Positions 60,620-64,000 of a stretch of 64,000 nt of DNA are shown here, piece by piece. Within the stretch, counting starts at the first letter, position 1, and every line of letters begins with the position of its first letter. Location: the NCBI GenBank assembly GCA_965263375.1, contig OZ253669.1:1674001-1738000 (forward strand), read 5' to 3'. The stretch is from JAJFFW01 sp965263375 (GTDB lineage: Bacteria > Pseudomonadota > Alphaproteobacteria > Caulobacterales > Parvularculaceae). The translations under genes were made by a program, and so were the position numbers. Under the pieces are notes generated by a model that was not told the origin of the DNA, did not search any database, and saw nothing but the letters and a program-made list of their open reading frames with translations.

Positions 60620-62509
60620 TTAATCAGCAACCGTATGATCGTGCACGATACGCCAGTGGCCACGGAAACGCTTCATCACGCGGCTGAAAGCGCCTGTCTG
60701 ATGATCATCTTTACGCAGAGGATGTTGACGATCATAACGACCAACGACAACAGCAACGTTTTCACTCATCATTCGGATTTCAATATCAAATAAATCCAGC
60801 TCGCCAAGGGCTGCGCCCGCACCATAAGTGTCGCGATAGTGTTTCATGGCTTTGCCCCAGCCGATATGTATTTGGCTGTCGCTGACCAATCGCAAATCCG
60901 CGCTTTTCCAATATCCGGCCATATAGGCTTCTAGATCGCCTTCATTCCATGCAGCGGTCTGTGCGGCCAAAACGCTACGAATAATATCGGGCGCTATGCG
61001 CATATTTACACTAGCTTTTAAAGCGGCCTGTTTTAACGCCTGATCATCGGCCGATGGCTGGCGTGTCAATGAGGCAGTTGTAATTGGCGTCGCCTTTTTT
61101 AGCTCAGCTTTCGCAGATGAGTTTTTTAAAGGCGCCCTGGCGAGCGCACGCTTATGCGTATTTGGCTTTACACTAGGCCCGGTTAATCCATCGTCGAGCC
61201 GTCCCTCATTGATTGGCGCAGATGCAGTATTGATCGTCGGGACTGAGTTCTTTGTGCTTTCAGATCGTATTGCGGGCTGGGCCAAGCTTGGCGCAGGGGC
61301 GGCCTTTTTTGAAGGAGTAGTCGACACCGGCTCTGGTTGAACCGTTGCGGATTTATCATCAAAGGAGTTCGATGGGTCTTTCAACGAAGTCGTTTCAATC
61401 TGTGGTGCTGCGATATCTGGTGTCGCAGTCTTTGTGACGGGAGAAATCGGTTCTGTTGGCGCACTAATTTTGGGACCGGAGGCCGACTGAGGCCCGCGGG
61501 TTTGAACAAATTTCTTGGACGGGGCTTGCGCTTTTATGACCGGCGCATTTGCAGGGACGAGCGTTATGGGCGCGGTGGTCGGCGCTGTTTGCTCCGTTGA
61601 AATTTTAGCTAACTGTTCAGCCTGCTCAACATTCTCGGTTGCTGAGGAAACCTTTGGAGCCGCGTTTGGTTCCACCTGTGGTTCTGGTTCCACCTGTGGT
61701 TCCGGCATCGCGTCAGCAGTCTTTAGGATATCTTCAATAAATGTATTTTGTTCGATTGGCGCTGACTTAGGCGCAGACGCTGTGGTCAAATGCTCTTGTT
61801 TTTCAACGACAGTTTCTTGTTCTTGAAGGGCAGGTGCTTTTTCTGGGCTTTGAATTTGCGGCGTGGTTTCAAGGGCTACGTTAGTCGCGAGCGTATTTTC
61901 AGCTATTTCCAGATCTGCTTGTTGTAGCGTTTCTGTCGTTTGTTGCAGTTCGGGTTCAACCGTCGCCGCGAGGGAGCAATGGAACCCTTTGCCCTCAAGA
62001 TCCGACGCCATCTCTAGCGCTTTACGGCCGCAATAACTCGGATCACTATTAGCGTGGTATGGGGTTCTCTTGGCGGAGCTATTTACAAAAGTTTGTTTTA
62101 AATCGCACGCAAGCCCAATTTCACCAGGGCGAACAACTTCAAAAAGCCGAATTTGGTCGCCGCGCATACATACGATGGATTCCAAGCCCTCCGTTTGAGT
62201 AAGGGATGTCTTGGGCTTATCCAGCGCTGTTGCCAGTTTTGCGTCAGTCTCAGCGATCACGTTGTCGTCTGCGTCATCTGCATTTTGGACTGACGCAGAA
62301 AACGGCTCAACAATTGGCGTTGTTTCGATGGGACCTTGCGCTTCTACTTGACCGCCCTGCTCGATTTCACGCTCAATGGTCGCTGCGGAAGTTGTAGGAG
62401 ATTGGGCGAAAGCGGAACCGCCAGTAAACGCGGTTAATGCACCCGCGCTTAAAATGCTTAAACACCTTAAGCTCAATGAAAGCGGTCCTGTATACATTTT
62501 ATCGTCCAT
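60620..62509 (-). CDS. secreted, Pro/Gln-rich protein with C-terminal SnoaL-like domain
   Basis: A 629-residue protein. A signal peptide (LRCLSILSAGALTAFTGGSA, cleavage near residue 35) leads to a small Cys-containing segment (VCMRGDQIRLFEVVRPGEIG, to residue 180). A long disordered region, rich in Pro, Gln, Thr and Ala with a VEPEPQVEP duplication, spans residues 190-490. The last 120 residues form a SnoaL/NTF2-like domain (VLAAQTAAWNEGDLEAYMAG, RYDRQHPL, HWRIVHDHTV) like those binding small hydrophobic ligands. Start ATG 62509 is fixed by GGAGGAG. The function is unknown. Confidence 0.75.
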   Translation of the reverse strand: MDDKMYTGPLSLSLRCLSILSAGALTAFTGGSAFAQSPTTSAATIEREIEQGGQVEAQGPIETTPIVEPFSASVQNADDADDNVIAETDAKLATALDKPKTSLTQTEGLESIVCMRGDQIRLFEVVRPGEIGLACDLKQTFVNSSAKRTPYHANSDPSYCGRKALEMASDLEGKGFHCSLAATVEPELQQTTETLQQADLEIAENTLATNVALETTPQIQSPEKAPALQEQETVVEKQEHLTTASAPKSAPIEQNTFIEDILKTADAMPEPQVEPEPQVEPNAAPKVSSATENVEQAEQLAKISTEQTAPTTAPITLVPANAPVIKAQAPSKKFVQTRGPQSASGPKISAPTEPISPVTKTATPDIAAPQIETTSLKDPSNSFDDKSATVQPEPVSTTPSKKAAPAPSLAQPAIRSESTKNSVPTINTASAPINEGRLDDGLTGPSVKPNTHKRALARAPLKNSSAKAELKKATPITTASLTRQPSADDQALKQAALKASVNMRIAPDIIRSVLAAQTAAWNEGDLEAYMAGYWKSADLRLVSDSQIHIGWGKAMKHYRDTYGAGAALGELDLFDIEIRMMSENVAVVVGRYDRQHPLRKDDHQTGAFSRVMKRFRGHWRIVHDHTVAD

Positions 62510-62738
62510 AAACTCCTCCGCCGGAGTGCGCCAAATATATGGCTTTGTTACTATACTTGCGGATGGCGCAACACAGTGAAACCAAAAATATTGCACCTAA
62601 CAAAAGTGCAAATAGAAAAGTGCGCCTATAAAATTTCCGGGCAAACGACGATATTAATGTCGCTTTGAGATGATATATTTACCGCAAGATAGCTAGTTTG
62701 TCTCGAATTGAATTTTTAAGCTTGCCCCATATTCAACA

Positions 62739-63284
62739 TTAATGGTCGTTTTGGATCCGATCCAAAATGAAAAAGTCGCAAGGATAGTCATTTTTGTCAG
62801 ATTGTGCGGCTGAGCCGATTTTTACTTTACGCCATTTATCTTGCAGAAGCGGTGGAAAATATGCGTCCCCCTCAACTTCTGCGCGCACCTGCGTATAATA
62901 AATCCGGTCCGCGATCGCAATGGACTGCTCATATAAGCTTTGCCCACCTATAAGGCATATTTCAGTAAGGCGCCGAGATTGTGCGCAATTTTTTGCTGAG
63001 TTGATGGCGCTGGTTAAATCTTGCGCCATGATCACTTCGGGATGAACACTCACATCGCTGCGAGATACAACAATATTATCCCGCCCCGGTAAGGGCCGAC
63101 CAATGCTGTCATAGGTTACGCGCCCCATAATGATGGGCTTTCCCAAAGTAACCGATTTAAACCACTTAAGGTCATCGCTAATGCGCCAAGCAAGATCGCC
63201 ATCAATGCCTATAACGCGTTTTTCAGCGGCGGCGACGACAAGCGCTAAAAGAGGGCCTTCCTTATCCGGAATAATGGTGTTCAT
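62739..63284 (-). CDS. folA: dihydrofolate reductase
   Basis: A 181-residue DHFR: LALVVAAAEKRVIGIDGDLA and WRISDDLKWFKSVTLGKPII near the start, VTYDSIGRPLPGRDNIVVSR in the middle and GGQSLYEQSIAIADRIYYTQ. Slightly longer than the 159-residue E. coli enzyme. It regenerates tetrahydrofolate after ThyA; thyA lies 10 bp upstream on the same strand, a typical pair. Confidence 0.97.
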   Translation of the reverse strand: MNTIIPDKEGPLLALVVAAAEKRVIGIDGDLAWRISDDLKWFKSVTLGKPIIMGRVTYDSIGRPLPGRDNIVVSRSDVSVHPEVIMAQDLTSAINSAKNCAQSRRLTEICLIGGQSLYEQSIAIADRIYYTQVRAEVEGDAYFPPLLQDKWRKVKIGSAAQSDKNDYPCDFFILDRIQNDH

Positions 63285-63294
63285 AACACATTAC

Positions 63295-64000
63295 TCACAC
63301 GGCAACTGGCGCTTTGATATGAGCTTGCGCATTGTAATGCGTGATTTCGATGTCATCGAAACGAAACTCAAAAAGGTCTTTAACCTCTGGCCTTAAATGC
63401 AGTTGCGGCAATGGCCCAGGCGTGCGGGCAAGTTGCTCGCGCGCTTGATCAAAATGATTGCTGTATAGGTGCGCATCGCCAAGGGTGTGAACAAAATCGC
63501 CCGGCTCAAGACCGGTCGCTTGCGCCATCATGGCTGTTAACAAGGCGTAGGAAGCAATATTAAAAGGAACGCCTAAAAATATGTCGCCAGAACGTTGATA
63601 TAATTGGCAAGATAGTCGCCCTTTTGAGACATAAAATTGAAACAGGCAGTGACATGGCGGCAAAGCCATTCTATCGATTTCAGCAGGATTCCAGGCGCTT
63701 ACAACCATTCGCCTAGAGGCGGGATTCGTTTTAATCTCGTTTAACACCCACGAAATCTGGTCAACCGTTCGCCCATCCGGCGTCGCCCATGACCGCCATT
63801 GGCTGCCATAAACGGGGCCTAGGTCGCCTTTTTCATCAGCCCATTCATCCCAAATGCTGACGCCATTTTCTTTTAGATAAGCGATATTTGTATCGCCTGC
63901 TAAAAACCATAAAAGCTCATGGATAATGGACTTTAAGTGTAGTTTTTTGGTTGTCAGCAACGGGAAGCCGTCCGCCAAATCATAGCGCATTTGATAACCG
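63295..64000 (-). CDS. thyA: thymidylate synthase (5' end beyond window)
   Basis: 235 C-terminal residues of ThyA are present; the N-terminal about 30 residues lie beyond 64000. The Met at 63990 (MRYDLADGF) is internal, since the frame stays open to the window edge. Signatures: ADGFPLLTTKKLHLKSIIHE, WDEWADEKGDLGPVYGSQWR, catalytic Cys in LPPCHCLFQFYV and LYQRSGDIFLGVPFNIASYA. It makes dTMP from dUMP using methylene-tetrahydrofolate and is cotranscribed with folA. Confidence 0.97.
   Translation of the reverse strand, partial: GYQMRYDLADGFPLLTTKKLHLKSIIHELLWFLAGDTNIAYLKENGVSIWDEWADEKGDLGPVYGSQWRSWATPDGRTVDQISWVLNEIKTNPASRRMVVSAWNPAEIDRMALPPCHCLFQFYVSKGRLSCQLYQRSGDIFLGVPFNIASYALLTAMMAQATGLEPGDFVHTLGDAHLYSNHFDQAREQLARTPGPLPQLHLRPEVKDLFEFRFDDIEITHYNAQAHIKAPVAV

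Overview
The window reads as a chromosomal segment of an alphaproteobacterium of medium GC content. Supporting markers are a PopZ (DUF2497) polar organiser, a DUF4170 protein, an alphaproteobacterial LexA direct repeat (GTTC-N7-GTTC) between ssb and uvrA, a TTAA-N7-TTAA sequence matching the CtrA consensus, the nnr-glnB-glnA gene order, and the hflK-hflC-degP and mreBCD-mrdA-rodA clusters. I cannot place it at genus level. No prophage, insertion sequence, CRISPR array or rRNA operon was seen.

Layout. 1-2299: a HerA-like ATPase (cut by the window edge) behind a soluble histidine kinase with damaged ATP-binding motifs. 2473-5124: a Na+/H+ antiporter and a 2OG-Fe(II) oxygenase. 5298-9582: a methylcitrate-cycle operon (prpD, VOC protein, prpB, prpC), divergent from an isopenicillin-N-synthase-type oxygenase. 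11109-17371: histone-H1-like protein, ssb/uvrA, popZ, a Pcm-like methyltransferase and tRNA-Cys. 17563-24713: a DUF547 protein and a complete RND efflux operon. 24799-25375: CtrA-type box, candidate small RNA, tRNA-Asn and tRNA-Thr.

26358-33259 is the most distinctive signalling region. An H-NOX haem sensor and its kinase are followed by a REC-HDOD regulator, a kinase paralogue whose phospho-acceptor histidine is replaced by leucine, a REC-LuxR regulator, a degenerate single-domain receiver and a REC-kinase hybrid. Together they look like an expanded nitric-oxide (or oxygen) response phosphorelay. 34672-39333 holds a CPA1 antiporter with a cyclic-nucleotide-binding domain and a pentapeptide-repeat/TIR gene. 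That gene is split by frame changes in a 15-bp tandem array and carries a perfect 21-bp inverted repeat. It lies beside tRNA-Leu and resembles a defence-type gene that is either decayed or switchable.

39610-64000 is mostly housekeeping: nnr, glnB, glnA, an acyl-CoA dehydrogenase, nusG-secE, the cell-shape operon, a TVP38 protein, miaA, serB, hflK-hflC-degP, mrp, a long proline/glutamine-rich secreted protein with a SnoaL-like end, and folA-thyA (thyA cut by the window edge). Several starts were moved downstream of the longest open frame where a ribosome binding site or domain boundary supported it.
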